DNA of 64,000 bases from Adiantum capillus-veneris (GCA_014529385.2 CM043963.1:68371912-68435911); one strand, 5' to 3'; counted from the first letter of the stretch, positions 45,896 to 57,194 are shown. Notes: generated by a model from the letters alone, not told the origin. Numbers and translations are program-made.

Positions 45896-48168
45896 TTAAA
45901 TACACAATAATACCATGTAGTGAGTAATCTGGGTGTCTGTCCATGCTGTCTTGAATGATTTCTTGAGAAGGTTGAGATTCTCCTTGAACTTGTTCATATC
46001 ACCTTGTGACGAGTCATCTTTGTCGCACATAAAAAATAGCATGTCTATTGATCGCCAAACCTCAGCCTTCGCATTACGAGTAGTTGGTTCTTGATCTTTG
46101 ACTGCAATATGTAGCTTTTTCCAACTCTGATACTCTACCTTGCTAACAAAAGATGTGTTATATATTTTTCCATGTTCTGTTAGCTTTGGATCTCGTATTC
46201 CTTGGGGTTTAGATAAAAACCTCCTTGCCTTCACCCCACCGATGGATGGTTTGCATGGGACATCCTTCTCAACAGTTGATCTCTTTTCATCCCGCTGGAT
46301 TTTCACATTGCCACCATGAAGCCCCATATCCGACAGTACCAATTCTAAGCACTGCAGGGCCACTTGTTGCTCTACTGAATTCTTGATTTTCCAAGAAAAC
46401 CCGATATATAAGTAGACCAATTTCTCCACAATTCTACAAAGGGCATGCATTGTACATATGTGGACATTCACAAGTGGTATTTTCAAAACTGGTCGAAAAG
46501 CAGGGTCCTCAATGTGACGTGTTGGAGCTTTTATCCACCACTTTGGGTCCATGACCTTTGCAGGCTCCATGCAGAACAAACACGGCGACTTTGCCATTGC
46601 ACCCATTCCACAATTATACATGCACTTTAATGTTTTGAGATCACCTGCAAGATGCCACTGAACTTGGAAGTCTCCCCTTCCATCTAGATGTAGTACCTCT
46701 CCCTGGTTAGTTTGTCGATCAATCACCTCCAGAACATTAGTTTGATGGAACACCCAATATAGAATCTCATGATCTTCTTTCTTTACCTGCAACACAAAAT
46801 AAATGAGACTTAAGTAGATGTGAACATTTGAGCTTAGCTGAGAATCTCGCTTACCTCAAAAGCACCAAGCCACCATATGTTAGATTCTGATTGAGAGGGC
46901 TATATTCATTAAAGTAATAGTAACACACTCTAGCTTCTTATCTTTAACAAGCTCACACTCATCCAGTTTCAACACAAAATGTAATACCCCTCGTGACTCT
47001 TCAAATGTGATGTTGTAAAACTCCACCATTCTCTTCTGCAACATCTACAGGTCCATAAAAATATTATTGAGCTCATCATATGCCATGTTTGCTCCATGGC
47101 CACTGTAAGTTGCTTTAATATAAAATGGTTGTCCAAGATATTCTCCCTGTGTGTCGTTAAGCTGAAGCCTCTCTTTTCAAACACTTGAGGCTGATGGTAA
47201 AAGTTTGGATTTTATTCCCTTTTTAATAAAGACAGATTTTTGTATAGACGAATATCCTCTTTTGCTTACACCAAGTGAATCAAGTGTGCCTTGTATCTCT
47301 TTTGCAGGCACTGAGTTCTATGAAATAAAGCACACTACATTTTGCTGTAGGACCTTAAACTTCTTGTCATGTACTATATCTGCTGCATGGCTTCTACTCA
47401 TAAGTGGCTTCAATCTCTTTCCTATATTGGCTTTGGGGTCAATGTTTTCCTTGTCAGGATAGATTGAATCTCTACATGAAGACAATGCATAAGTAAATAA
47501 CAGAAAATTTACTTAACTAACACTATTTAGGCACATGAAAACAATGCATAACTAGAAAAAAACAAAAAGTTACTTAACTAAGACTATTTAGTCAACCACG
47601 AAGCATCACCTTAATGCTCGGATTCTTTCTTGAGACCTCCGGATGCAACCTGCAATGTTTCAAGATTGCGCAATTTCTTCTTTCAGATACGACCACCCAA
47701 GATGGTGTCCTTCATTTGACAACTTCGTACCTTTCCGTTCAGTTCTTGTACCTCTCTTTTGTGTTGCAAAATGGTAACCTGATCTGTAGAATGCAAATGT
47801 GAAAGACGAAAAATCTCACATTGTTGAGCTTGGAGAATGCCCTTATAAGTTTCAGCTTCCCTTGTAAGATATTTACAATAACCCAGAAGGCCCTTTTCTC
47901 CATCACCAGCAAAGGTCAATAAGCTTGTAGGATTGACAAATGGTGGAGACTCATTAGTCATTGGATTCTTAGGATAGAGAGAGCCTCTCATCCAGATATC
48001 TATGTGTTTATCTCCCTGAGCTCTGAGTGTGTCTATGGATGCGGGAGGTATATGTGTGTTTGCTTTACTACGCTTAATCAATGGTTGGTACTCGTTGTCC
48101 AAATCAATGTGAAGGTGATATTTGGCTCGTTTCTGCGTAACATTTGTGCCATTTGAGGAGTGCGCCAT
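45896..48168 (-). pseudogene. Gene T: multi-exon transposase-like protein
   Basis: ATG at 48168 opens a 161-codon exon with a coiled-coil-like end (LQHKREVQELNGKVRS). After an intron, 47464-46862 reads KENIDPKANIGKRLKPLM, IQGTLDSLGVSKRGYSSI and LHFVLKLDECELVKDKKLE, with stops near 47330, 47180 and 47046 and a frame change before NIWWLGAFE. An intron (gtaagc to ttgcag, about 46853-46793) leads into the last exon, VKKEDHEILYWVFHQTN, LDGRGDFQVQWHLAGDLKTL, a CLFC pair and VHICTMHALCRIVEKL, ending at 45896. The D-L-K, CxxC and H-x3-H-like order resembles DDE-type transposases of plant and protist elements, but I cannot name a superfamily. Confidence 0.5.
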
Positions 48169-49141
48169 TAGAAAGGTGCAGGTTTAATGAAAAGTGAATA
48201 GGCGGCTGCGGCTTCGTCCCTCCATGTTAGCCTCATTCCCTCCGTGTTGACAAGGTTCATTCAATGCAACTGAAAAGAAGATTATCCCTCAATCATTACG
48301 GACGAATGTTCAAAAGGGTAAAGAATCTACTTGCAGTACACTTTTTGAACTTTTACCATGACAAACCCACCTCTATTATTCGCCATACTTTCTAGAGAGA
48401 GAGTGCAAAAAATACATTTTCTTAGAAGGCCCTTCAAATGACCTCCAAAATTTCCTAATGAGAGTCAGAGTAAGGAAACTTAATTTGGGAAATGGGATAT
48501 ATTCTAGATGTGAAGTGGAAGAAGAGATGAAGTGGAAGAAGAGACTGCAACTCATCTTTTTTCTCTTGCATCCTGTGATAGATATCTTGAATAATCTTAT
48601 AAGTTGTCTTAGCATTGCAACCCCTATCCTAGTCCTTTCCCAATCAAGCAATTTTGTACACCCCATTAGGTCTTCATACTACATGCCATCTCTTGGTAAC
48701 CCACATTTTGTCCAAAAACATTTGCATTAAAAAAAAAAGAAATATTTTTTTGGCCACAATAAAAGATTTCAAATCAAAACTAGGAAAATAAATTTTAGAT
48801 ATAAAATACTATACCAACTTAGGTGTTTTTATGTATTCTTCATTGATGATTATAGAGAGTGACACAGTCATTAGGAGAAAGTTGGACTCACTTTTGGGCC
48901 TTTCAGTTCTAGAGAGAGAGTGGCGCTCGACCAATGAGGAAGAGGCTAACGTTATGTTGAAAATCAACATTTTGGAGTTGAGCTCTTTTTAAAAAAAGGA
49001 AGGAAATATTATTTTTGTTCATCAAATTGCACAATTTCACGCTTTCAAGGCATAAATGCTGTAAGTCGTACTAACTCTGTACCGAGGAATTTCAGAACTT
49101 TCATTGAAGACTCTATCTAGTATCTTTGTTCCCGCCCAAAT
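48169..49141. other. Divergent intergenic region between genes T and X'
   Basis: No convincing gene is seen. It probably holds the promoters of both flanking genes. A purine-rich stretch runs across 48505-48550 and a short (GA) run near 48910. Confidence 0.4.
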
Positions 49142-50397
49142 ATGACTTTGAGTAGCTCTACTTCCCTCTCAAAACTTCTTCCCTTTTTCATATTTGCGCT
49201 AACCTTTCTGTGTATTCTAGTGCACACCATGACTACTTCTCGAAGGCCTACCACTACCATTGACTCTGTTAGCATTTTTAACATTTATACTACAGATGAT
49301 CAAGCATGGATACCATCTCGAATAACTATCGAAAGTTGGGTTCTACTGCAAACTAGGAGGAGGAAGAGGAGGCAACGCAATGATTTCGTGGAGGCTTTCA
49401 AGGGACAAGTTAAAGAGTTTAAAGTGCATGCACAAAGCAAGTGGGTGAAAGAGGTCCTAATACAACATGCTTTCCAGCATGCAGACTTAAGGTTGCAAAC
49501 ATCTCCTCCAAGTTTTCCAAGGCATCGACCCAACTGTAAGTTATTTTGGGCATCTCGCTTAGTGCATGATTATATTCAAAGGTTAAGTGGTGGATATCAT
49601 CTTTGGTATGTTTCAGATATTTATCCATCGAATAGGACAGATTGGCAACCAGTTGAGAGCATAGTTGGGATTTTTGATGCTTTCCATGCATCTATTGGTG
49701 AGCAAATGTACCGAGGAAGACAACACAAGGAACTTGCAGATAATGGAATATTCTTTTATGATATGTAATATGTGGAACCGAGAACTTCATTGGTTGGGGT
49801 CGTGTAGCTCCTTTGTCACTTCCATCCTTTGACAGCAAGGATTGGTCTTTGCCAGCTTCGCAAACTAGTGAAAGCTTTAGGAATAAGTTGTTTCAGGATA
49901 TAGAAAAGTCCCTCAAGTATTCAATTGCCACAAAAATAGTTGGGCTCGCACTATTTATGCCTCTTGAAGTGTTTGTAGATTTTTTCTTCGATGAGCAAGT
50001 AAGAACTACCGCAACAGTGTTTATTTGCAAGTCTAAGAGCTGTTTGGACTTTTTAGATGATAATTGGGATAGGAAACAATCACAGAGCAAAATCTGTATT
50101 TTGCAAAAGAAGTCCATAATTTGCAAGTTCATTATACGCTCTCAAAATCTTCTTAGTGGGTAGCTTATTCCACTCGACCAAGATATAGAGTATAGCCTCG
50201 AGAACAAACCTTTATCAATGGAGCTCTACTTTCGAGACAGCCTACTTACTGTGATTGAGACAATTTCAAGCACAAATCTTGCACAGCTCAGGGTAGATCT
50301 TACATGTGAAGAATTTCCACTTTTGTCGGAATTGTATGCATTCAGTCTCAACAATAGAAAGGTGCTTACTAAATGGATGAATTTTGATTGTCTTTAA
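49142..50397 (+). pseudogene. Gene X, copy B: unknown protein
   Basis: Unrecognised family. ATG at 49142 gives 208 open codons. Residues 12-30 are strongly hydrophobic (LPFFIFALTFLCILVHT), a possible signal or membrane segment if this start is right. A basic patch RRRKRRQRN and then WQPVESIVGIFDAFHASIG and KELADNGIFFYD follow, with a stop at 49766. A second frame, 49813-50163, has LASQTSESF-like sequence, LALFMPLEVFVDFFFDEQV and KSIICKFIIRSQNLL, then stops and a tail to 50397. It aligns with copy A throughout the shared part. It converges on gene Y'. Confidence 0.5.
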
Positions 50398-50689
50398 TAC
50401 ATTAAGAGAGAATCTAACTTTTTCTTCTTTTCAAATTCCAAGACGCAAAGAGAAAACAACATTGTGCAAGGAGTCACTCACAAATACACTTCACTTAATT
50501 GCTTCCATCAGAAGCTAGGTCACATACCTTGTGCTCGCAAAGAGCTTTGATGCCATGCAAACCATGATGTACTCTTCAAAATGACTAATGCAGAGACATT
50601 TTGTGGCAGTCAAACAATGTTAAAAAATGTACATTTTCATTGTCTCAAAACTTTACATATTATGTTGTTTCTGTCAATATTTATACAAG

Positions 50690-51300
50690 TTATTGCTCCC
50701 TTTCGCTGCTACTATCCTCTCCCCCGGTTTGTGCCACTGGTCCCCTGTCCTCTCCCCCGGTTGCTGCCATTGGTCCCTTGGCCTCTGCTCTGGTTGCTCC
50801 CCTGCCCTCTGCTCCAGTTGCTGCTACTTCTACCTCTTGGGACGCTGGTCTCGGGCATCCTTTCGCGTCACTCAAAATCATGGGCCTCTTCCATGGCTTC
50901 CCATGCATCTTGCACCTGTGAAGCTTCCCTCTGTTCTTTCTCTTGCCGTCGATGTGTAGCCCATTCCTCTACTTCTACGGCATTCGCATAATATTGATTT
51001 ATTGCTTCTTGCATATTTCGAACGTCTTCTTGAGTCTGATTGTAGCGCTGCATCATTTCGTTAACGCAAGCCTGTTTGAACTCCTGAGCTCTCGCCCCTT
51101 CCTCTCTTGTGCGTCTATTTGCCGAGATTATATTATGTTGGATGGCCATTATAGAAAAATGTTGCACATCGTTGGGGGTGTAGTTATGTAATTGAAGTTC
51201 CTGTAGAAGCATGATAATAGGAAAGTAAGTAAAGATGTTGCTTCATACAAACATTGCAGTAAACAATGAAACAGCACGATTACTTACGTTTGGTACATCC
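50690..51300 (-). pseudogene. Gene Y copy B, C-terminal coiled-coil and low-complexity tail
   Basis: After an intron (about 51290-51201, GTAAGT to TTCTACAG), the exon reads ELQLHNYTPNDVQHFSIMA, matching QNYTYDYLQRYRASLI of copy A at the same intron position. It continues as a charged, probably coiled-coil stretch (NQTQEDVRNMQEAINQYY, RRQEKEQREASQ), ending TGA at 50868. Beyond it, Gly/Arg- and Gly/Glu-rich short repeats reach about 50690. No phosphatase-like domain is seen here, unlike copy A. Confidence 0.5.
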
Positions 51301-51900
51301 AAAATTTGACTGAGGAGCAACAGGGCCAAGTTTGCCATCCATAGCTATAGTCATCAATCTGCGTGGGCATAGTTACCCGTTCGTGCTGGATGGTATTTCC
51401 TAGATCATGTTCTAACAAAACATGCTCTACATAGCACACAAGTTTTTTCGCGGCACTACATACATAACCACTTGAATTAGAAAGACATTACAAAGAGACA
51501 CTACTTCCAAATGTACCCAGATGGGCCTTAAGTTTTTACACGATCGTGAAACGCCCTGCTTTGCTCGGAGTGTGTAGTAAACAATCTTAGCTTCAATGTC
51601 AAATAACACCAGACTCCAATGATCACTACACCAAAACCATCAAAGATGAGGAGAAAGATTCTAAATGCAACATGGTTTTTACAAGGCAAGAAAAAACTCA
51701 CGATTGATTGTATGCAGTGACCAGAAAGCGCGCTAGATCAAAGTTGACTCTGCTAAACCAGCTCATCAAAGCCAAAAAGGAAACTCCACTGTTCTGCAGC
51801 ATAGGCGATATTAGTGAATCTATTACGTATACTTTGTTTTTAATCTCAGGGCGTAGAAGCGAGACAACGTGCCTAACATGAATCAATGGCAGAGATTAGA
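51301..51900 (-). pseudogene. Gene Y copy B, Ulp1-like protease domain, catalytic Cys lost
   Basis: Minus-strand exons read VRHVVSLLRPEIKNKVYVID (51886 onward), then DHWSLVLFDIEAKIVYY near 51630 with the His-Trp motif. The last exon has PTQIDDYSYGW near 51350, where copy A reads PNQTDATSCGW. The cysteine codon position is Tyr, a single G-to-A change, so the enzyme would be dead. Order and spacing match copy A. Confidence 0.55.
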
Positions 51901-51918
51901 CTTAAGATATTTCAGCGG

Positions 51919-52205
51919 GCTGCCACAAACCCATGAGTCAATACCGAGCTAGTGGGGCAGCTATCGAATTCCATAAGCCATTGACTCGCTTGGTATTGAC
52001 CCATGTCTTAACGGTAGTGAGCCATTTAATGAATCAAGCGTGACTTATAAAGAAAAACTTGACGAGACTGCCACAAGACATGGGTCAATACCGAGCGAGT
52101 AGTATCACTATCCAATTCCATAAGCCACTGTCTCGCCTGGTATTGACCCATATCTCGGTAGAGAGCCATTTAATGAACCAACTGTGATTTTTAAAGAGCA
52201 TGAGA
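51919..52205. repeat. 148-bp tandem hairpin repeat within gene Y copy B
   Basis: Two units start at 51920 and 52068. Each has inverted arms of the type gggtcaataccgagcga / tcgcttggtattgaccc, then gagccatttaatgaa. The arm core ggtcaatacc.agcga is the same as in the 106-bp array at 53348. Probably intronic. Confidence 0.8.
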
Positions 52206-52206
52206 A

Positions 52207-52839
52207 TTACCACAAAGCAATGTTGACGACCCCATCCGTTGCGTTGGAGTTGGTGAAACTGTGCATGCACAGGAAGTCTTGTTGATCGAGGTTGAAAATG
52301 CAGGCCTTCTCTAACCTTCCAGACAGTAGTATCTGTGCATGCAGAGGAGCTGCACTGAGAAGAACTTGCAACTCCTCTTCGTTCTCTTCATTGATTTTCT
52401 CTAAAATAATTGACTCGTTTGATAAAGGCTCCTCGTTGGATGGCCCTTGTGATGCAGAGCCTTGCCCTTGCCTTTCTTGAGCTTTATCCCTAGCTACCTC
52501 AGGATCCTCCCTAACAGCCGTAGGGTCCTCCCTAACAGGCACAGGCTCTGGATCATTTTCCTTCAATATTGGTTTCTCCATAAATGCCTCAGGGTCCACC
52601 CTTGCCTGCTCTTGTTCCTCATTAGCCCTTACTGGCTTCGGATCCTCCATGACTTGCTCATTTTGGTGTCTAGCTGGCTCCTCCATAACTGTCTCTGTTT
52701 CTTTCATGGCTGCCTTGGGGTGCACTCTGGCTTGCTCATGCCCCTCTGCGGCTATCTCAGCCTGCCCATCTGTGTCGTTTCTCTCGACCCATGATCGTGT
52801 CCTTCTGCTGTTTATTTCAGCCCTAGATGGCTCTGTCTG
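52207..52839 (-). pseudogene. Gene Y copy B, acidic Glu/Pro-rich linker
   Basis: From about 52839 to 52207 the frame encodes EDPTAVREDPEVARDKAQER-like repeats and ILEKINEENEEELQVLLSAA, ending near a probable donor after VVNIALW. Open from 52725. It follows the H3-like part directly and precedes the Ulp1-like part, so both lie in one transcription unit. Confidence 0.45.
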
Positions 52840-53280
52840 TCATGCACGAGGATGGAGATGGGGGATGTTAAGAATATCCATGGTTCTACTATCCCGTATA
52901 GGTAGTACTGGCTGAAACAGCCCATCGTAGTGGAAACGCGGCCTCCGAAGAGTATCAAAATCCCATGGCATGATAGTAACGTGGTGTGCATGGGCAACCA
53001 GGATATATCCATCACTGAAGAATTCAACGAGGTAATCTTCTGCAATTTCTTGAAGGTAGAGTAGTGCATTGCTGGCCCATCACATGCCAACTCTCCACTA
53101 CTCGCAAATCTCTCGCACTACTCACTGGAAAGGGAGGCATGGAATAGCCGGTTGAACGTGTCGTTCTATCCTTCACAACTCTTGCAGTACACCTCTGTGC
53201 GCCTCATATCGGCGTCTTCTTGCTTGAGCATTCAAAGATTCACCTGTTTCTCTCCTAGGTGTGTCCTTTGTACGAGGCAT
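52840..53280 (-). pseudogene. Histone H3-like pseudogene (gene Y copy B)
   Basis: ATG at 53280 opens MPRTKDTPRRETGES, an H3-like tail. One frame continues through four stops (TGA, TGA, TAG, TGA) into CLPFQ-stop-VVREICE, ALLYLQEIAEDYLVEFFSD and AHHVTIMPWDFDTLRR. These align with H3 LPFQRLVREI, ALQEA, YLVxLFxD and RVTIMPKD. The stop inside LPFQxVVREI sits where H3 has Arg, as expected from CGA to TGA. The frame is otherwise kept, so decay was by point mutation. It is shorter than copy A in the linker. Confidence 0.75.
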
Positions 53281-53347
53281 CTCTACAAATAGCATAATAG
53301 AAAACGACATTTAATTTGTCAGCACAAGGGACTTAAGATTTCAAAAA

Positions 53348-53865
53348 AGGTCAGTACCAAGCGAACAGGTGCATCGGATAGAGTTTGCCTTCCCTTATTT
53401 GCTTGGTATTGACCTCAAAAAAGTGTAATAGCAGACATCACTTATATTTTTTGAGGTCAGTACCAAGTGAACAGGTGCATCAACTAGAGTTTTCCTTCCC
53501 TTATATTCGCTTGGTATTGACCTCAGAAAAAGTAATGCACACATCACTTATATTTTTTGAGGTCAATACCAAGCCAACAGGTGCATTGGATAGAGTTTGC
53601 CTTTCCTTATTTGCTTGGTACTAACCTCAGAAAAGTGTAATAGCAGACATCACTTATATTTTCTGAGGTCAGTACCAAGCGAACAGGTGCATCGGAAAGA
53701 GTTTGCCTTCCCTTATTCGCTTGGTAGTGACCTCAGAAAAGTGTAATAACAGACATCACTTATATTTTCTGAGGTCAGTACCAAGTGAACAGGTGCATCG
53801 GATAGAGTTTGCCTTCCCTTATTCGCTTGGTACTGACCTTAGAAAAGTGTAATAGCAAGAAAACA
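53348..53865. repeat. 106-bp tandem hairpin array, family 2
   Basis: aggtca.taccaag recurs at 53348, 53454, 53560, 53666 and 53772, exactly 106 bp apart. Each unit holds arms gaggtcagtaccaagcgaa / ttcgcttggtactgacctc around about 30-35 nt, then a spacer of about 35 nt. Confidence 0.9.
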
Positions 53866-54863
53866 GGTTTGCATCCCCTGCAACAAAATACCAATGTGAA
53901 GGAGACGTTTAAGTCCATGCTGTCCTAACTATCATGTCATGTCCTCCCATCACCTCCCCTAATCTAGGGGGGGTGGTACCATTGCTTTTCCCTCCCACAT
54001 CTACCTCTCATGAGAATGCATGGCGGTACCACCGCCTCAAAGACCACTCATCATCCAGAACCCAGGCCTTGGTTTTCAGGCATGTCCATCTAGTCTATTT
54101 AACCAGCAGTTTTTTCAGAACCTCCCTCAAGGTTTCGCAGAGCAACTACAAGAAGCTTAGGATAGTGGTGATGCCTTTCCAAGGGACACTCCCACAGCGC
54201 CAATAGGACCGCATCTTTGGCCCTCCTCATGAGGTCCCCCCTCAGCCCTCCCTCGATGGTACCCTTAGCGTTCTTGACCGACACAGCCCAAGAGTGGATG
54301 CTGTCAACACAGGAGTCAATCCTTGAGGTAAGCCGCTGGTAATTTTTTCCTTTTTGTTCCCAATTTCCAAGCTCCTAGTTTGAAGATCTTATTTGCTAAG
54401 TGTTGTGTGCAGGATGCTAGCCTCAAGCTGGAACAAATGAGGATCTACAGGTACAGACTCTCAATCCTCAAAGACTCTGGAAGTAAGAAGCCCTGAAGCC
54501 CTGCAAGGATTGCTTGTCGAGAATGGCTCTCTAGATGCTATTTATAATCGGCTACAGGAGATGAAGGATGAAGTGCTTGAGCTAGTAAATATGAGGAAGC
54601 CCTGAACTTTGCCAACAAGCTTCAGGAAGAGATAGTCTGGCTGTGAAGGAAAAGGATTAACTTCTAACTGGTTATTTCCATTTGTATCCCCCGAAAATTA
54701 GTAGGCCACTTTTTGTAAAGTCTGAAACTTGGCCTTTGCGCCTATCCCTAGTGTTTTCTAACTTAAAACCCCCTACATGGGTGTTAAGTTGTAATTTTGC
54801 TTCTCCCTTATAAATTCAAAACGCGTATTTGGTAAAAAAAACCCTAAACCCGTAACAAACAGG
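53866..54863. other. About 1-kb unrelated insert splitting the hairpin array
   Basis: Non-repeat sequence lies between units of the same array. A 90-codon plus-strand frame at 53934 shows no family. The right end has aaaaaaaccctaaaccc, possibly a short A-rich tail. It could be a retroposed or transposed fragment; ends were not resolved. Confidence 0.4.
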
Positions 54864-55130
54864 GTTTACCTTTCCCTTATTTGCTTAATACTGACCTCAA
54901 AAAAGTGTAATAGCAAACATCATTTATATTTTTTGAGGTCAGTACCAAGCGAATAGGTGCATCAAACAAAGTTTGCCTTCCCTTATTCGCTTGGTACTAA
55001 CCTCAGAAAAGTGTAATAGCAAATCTCCTTAATAAAGACGATGGTCAGTACCAAGTGAACATGTGCACAAACAGAGTTTACTTTCCCTTATTTGCTTGGT
55101 ACTGACTACACAAAATACAAGTGCACAAAA
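54864..55130. repeat. 106-bp hairpin array, continuation
   Basis: A partial unit, a full unit starting at about 54936 and a third at about 55050, with the same arms and gtgtaatagca spacer as at 53348. Confidence 0.85.
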
Positions 55131-56160
55131 GTGTAGTAGTATACCTCTTCACTGTGTGTAGAGTTCTGCATCACTAAAGCACTGCAGAACAGGAGTAAGA
55201 GAAGGATGCGCAAAAAGGGTTGGGATGGTTTGCTTACCACGTAGCATTGATGGGAGTAGAGTTAATTAAAATGGTGGGCAGTAGAGGATGCGAAAAGAGG
55301 CAAAAGAGCGCTCATATGGGGCGAGGATATATTTGAAATGTTTGGCGGGAATACTGCCTCTAAACTTAGAATGCGTATCTTGGGAGGGTGACAACTTCAC
55401 TTATGCGCATGATTACACCCGAGATTGTGGTTGGTAAATCCTATTGCATGGGAATATGGGCCCATTTATTATTGGTTGTCCTTGTGAGTGCAGCCCATGT
55501 GCCTTTTTTGAGTGACCATTTAGAGTCAGACGCAATCGCCCTTGCGGTCGCCATCTCCATCTCCAAGTGGAACAAATAGATCGCCGTTGCCTTTGCCTTT
55601 AGTGCGCTCTTCCCCTTGGCCAACTCTCGTGATCCTGCGTTTAGAGTCAGATGCCGATCTCTCTTGCAGTCGCGCCATCTCCATCTCCAAGTAGAACAAA
55701 CAGATCGCCATTGCCTTTGCCTTTTTTGCGCTCTTCCCCTTGGCCACCTCTCGTGATCATACGTTGAGCTACCTCCACTGGGTTGAGTCCTTTGTTGCTG
55801 AGTCACCATCGCCATCGCCACCTTCTGGTTCTTGCTGTCGGTGGCCTACGACATCACTATCCAACTCGGCACCATTGGATATTGCAAAGACAGGTTCTTT
55901 CTCCCTACCTCTCTCCCCTTCCTATGTGCTATTAACTGTGTGCGCACCGAAGCCACTGCGTTATGGGGTTAGAGCACAATGGGAATAACACTCCAAGGGC
56001 CAAAGAGTGGTCGTTAGGATAAGATTAGAAGTCTCGCACCGCATGGTTGGAATAATTACTCCTTATGTGACCGTGCCTGAGTTTGGGCATAGTGAGTGAG
56101 TAGGCCTATATATCTATCATTGATAACATTAAATGCTTTGTTCTTATCCACCTATTCCGA
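55131..56160. repeat. Non-coding, with a 121-bp tandem duplication (55521-55760)
   Basis: tagagtcaga recurs at 55521 and 55642, each followed by cgccatctccatctccaag and gcgctcttccccttggcca. No gene is seen. Probably upstream sequence of gene Z'. Confidence 0.7.
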
Positions 56161-56167
56161 ATGCTTG

Positions 56168-56333
56168 GGTCAGAACCAAGCAAATAGGGCCCTTCAAAGA
56201 TTCTTGGGGCCCCTATTCGCTTGGTTCTGACTCAAGTGACATCACCTTTTATGACATTAGCGCATGGGACAGAACCAAGCGAATAGAGACCTTGAGGGGT
56301 ACTCGAGGCTCAATATTCGCTTGGTTATGACAC
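56168..56333. repeat. Two family-2-like hairpins, 99 bp apart
   Basis: cagaaccaagc at 56171 and 56270, each closed by gcttggtt.tga about 60 nt later. Arm core differs from the 106-bp array (gaaccaagcgaat versus gtaccaagcgaac). They lie just upstream of the Z' exon. Confidence 0.8.
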
Positions 56334-56362
56334 CAAATAGTTTTGGCTTGCTCTTTCTTTCA

Positions 56363-56948
56363 GTCATGGGGATCATAGTCCTGGAGACAAACGTTGTGGG
56401 CGAGGATACATCTGAAGAAAAACTATTCACATTCTTATACAATGCCTGTGCTCATCACCATGCACCAGAACTATCAGGAATGTTTAATGCAGAGTTGTCT
56501 ATATAGAGGATTATAGATTGCTCATTTGAGTACCTACAAACCCATTTGCAACAGTATGAGGCAGTCGCTTGTGAAAATTCCATGACAGTTGATGGCATGA
56601 GATATGTGCACTCAACCGACCTTGACCCTGACAAGAGTGCTTCAAGGAGACTGAATCGCTGTCTAGAAAAGTGTCCCTCCAATGCACTGCTTGTACAAGA
56701 CAGGTGTATGAAGCAATTCAAAAAGTGTCACTTAGTGGAATTCTACCACGGGTTTGTCTGTTACTTATACTTGCAGACGGATGGTGAGTCAGAGACATCC
56801 CAATCAACAACTTTTGGTAGTTGTCCATTGGCGCCAGAGGAAGAGGTAGAAGATGTGGAGGTGCAGTTCAACCCAGAAGAAGAGCGGGTAGAGGTATTAA
56901 AGGAAACATTTGATGCGGGCTTAACTCTTGCTTCTCTTGCGGATGCAG
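56363..56948 (+). pseudogene. Gene Z, copy B: exon disrupted by an LTR element
   Basis: After an apparent acceptor tttctttcag at 56353-56362, one frame with a single TAG at 56504 encodes EEKLFTFLYNACAHHHAPEL, MFNAELS, RCLEKCPSNALLVQDRCMK and an acidic EEEVEDVEVQFNPEEE. It resembles copy A at 43750 (NERLFNFATSC, MFN, acidic tail). It is cut at 56948 by the LTR element; the flank after 63970 can continue the frame (AIGRKQESP). Function unknown. Confidence 0.5.
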
Positions 56949-57159
56949 TGACAGGAGCAGAGCGAACCCCGAACCCCCGACGGCCTCTAAAACACCGGGG
57001 ACCGAATGGCACGCCTCGAGCCTGTCATGGTAAAGCAAACAGGGGGCACCACCTAGCTTCAGCGGCTAGGACGCAAACAACACACCACCATAACAAAGTT
57101 TTCATCCAAGAGAGATGGATGCTTGGGAGTAATGATGAAGAGGAAAGGGAATGAGATCA

Positions 57160-57194
<35 letters not shown>

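Noticed and set aside
45896-48168. Assigning gene T to the Kyakuja-Dileera-Zisupton transposons because of the nearby Ulp1 domain
   Set aside because: The expected KDZ sequence blocks are not visible; association with Ulp1 alone is not diagnostic.
48376-48730. Frames of about 90 codons on both strands between T and X'
   Set aside because: No domain, opposite strands overlap, and the position fits promoters and 5' leaders.
54826-54850. Telomere-like ccctaaaccc
   Set aside because: Only about one and a half units; chance is likely.
53348-55130. Possible CRISPR-like repeat-spacer array
   Set aside because: Spacers are themselves repeated, arms are inverted within each unit, and the sequence is plant nuclear DNA.
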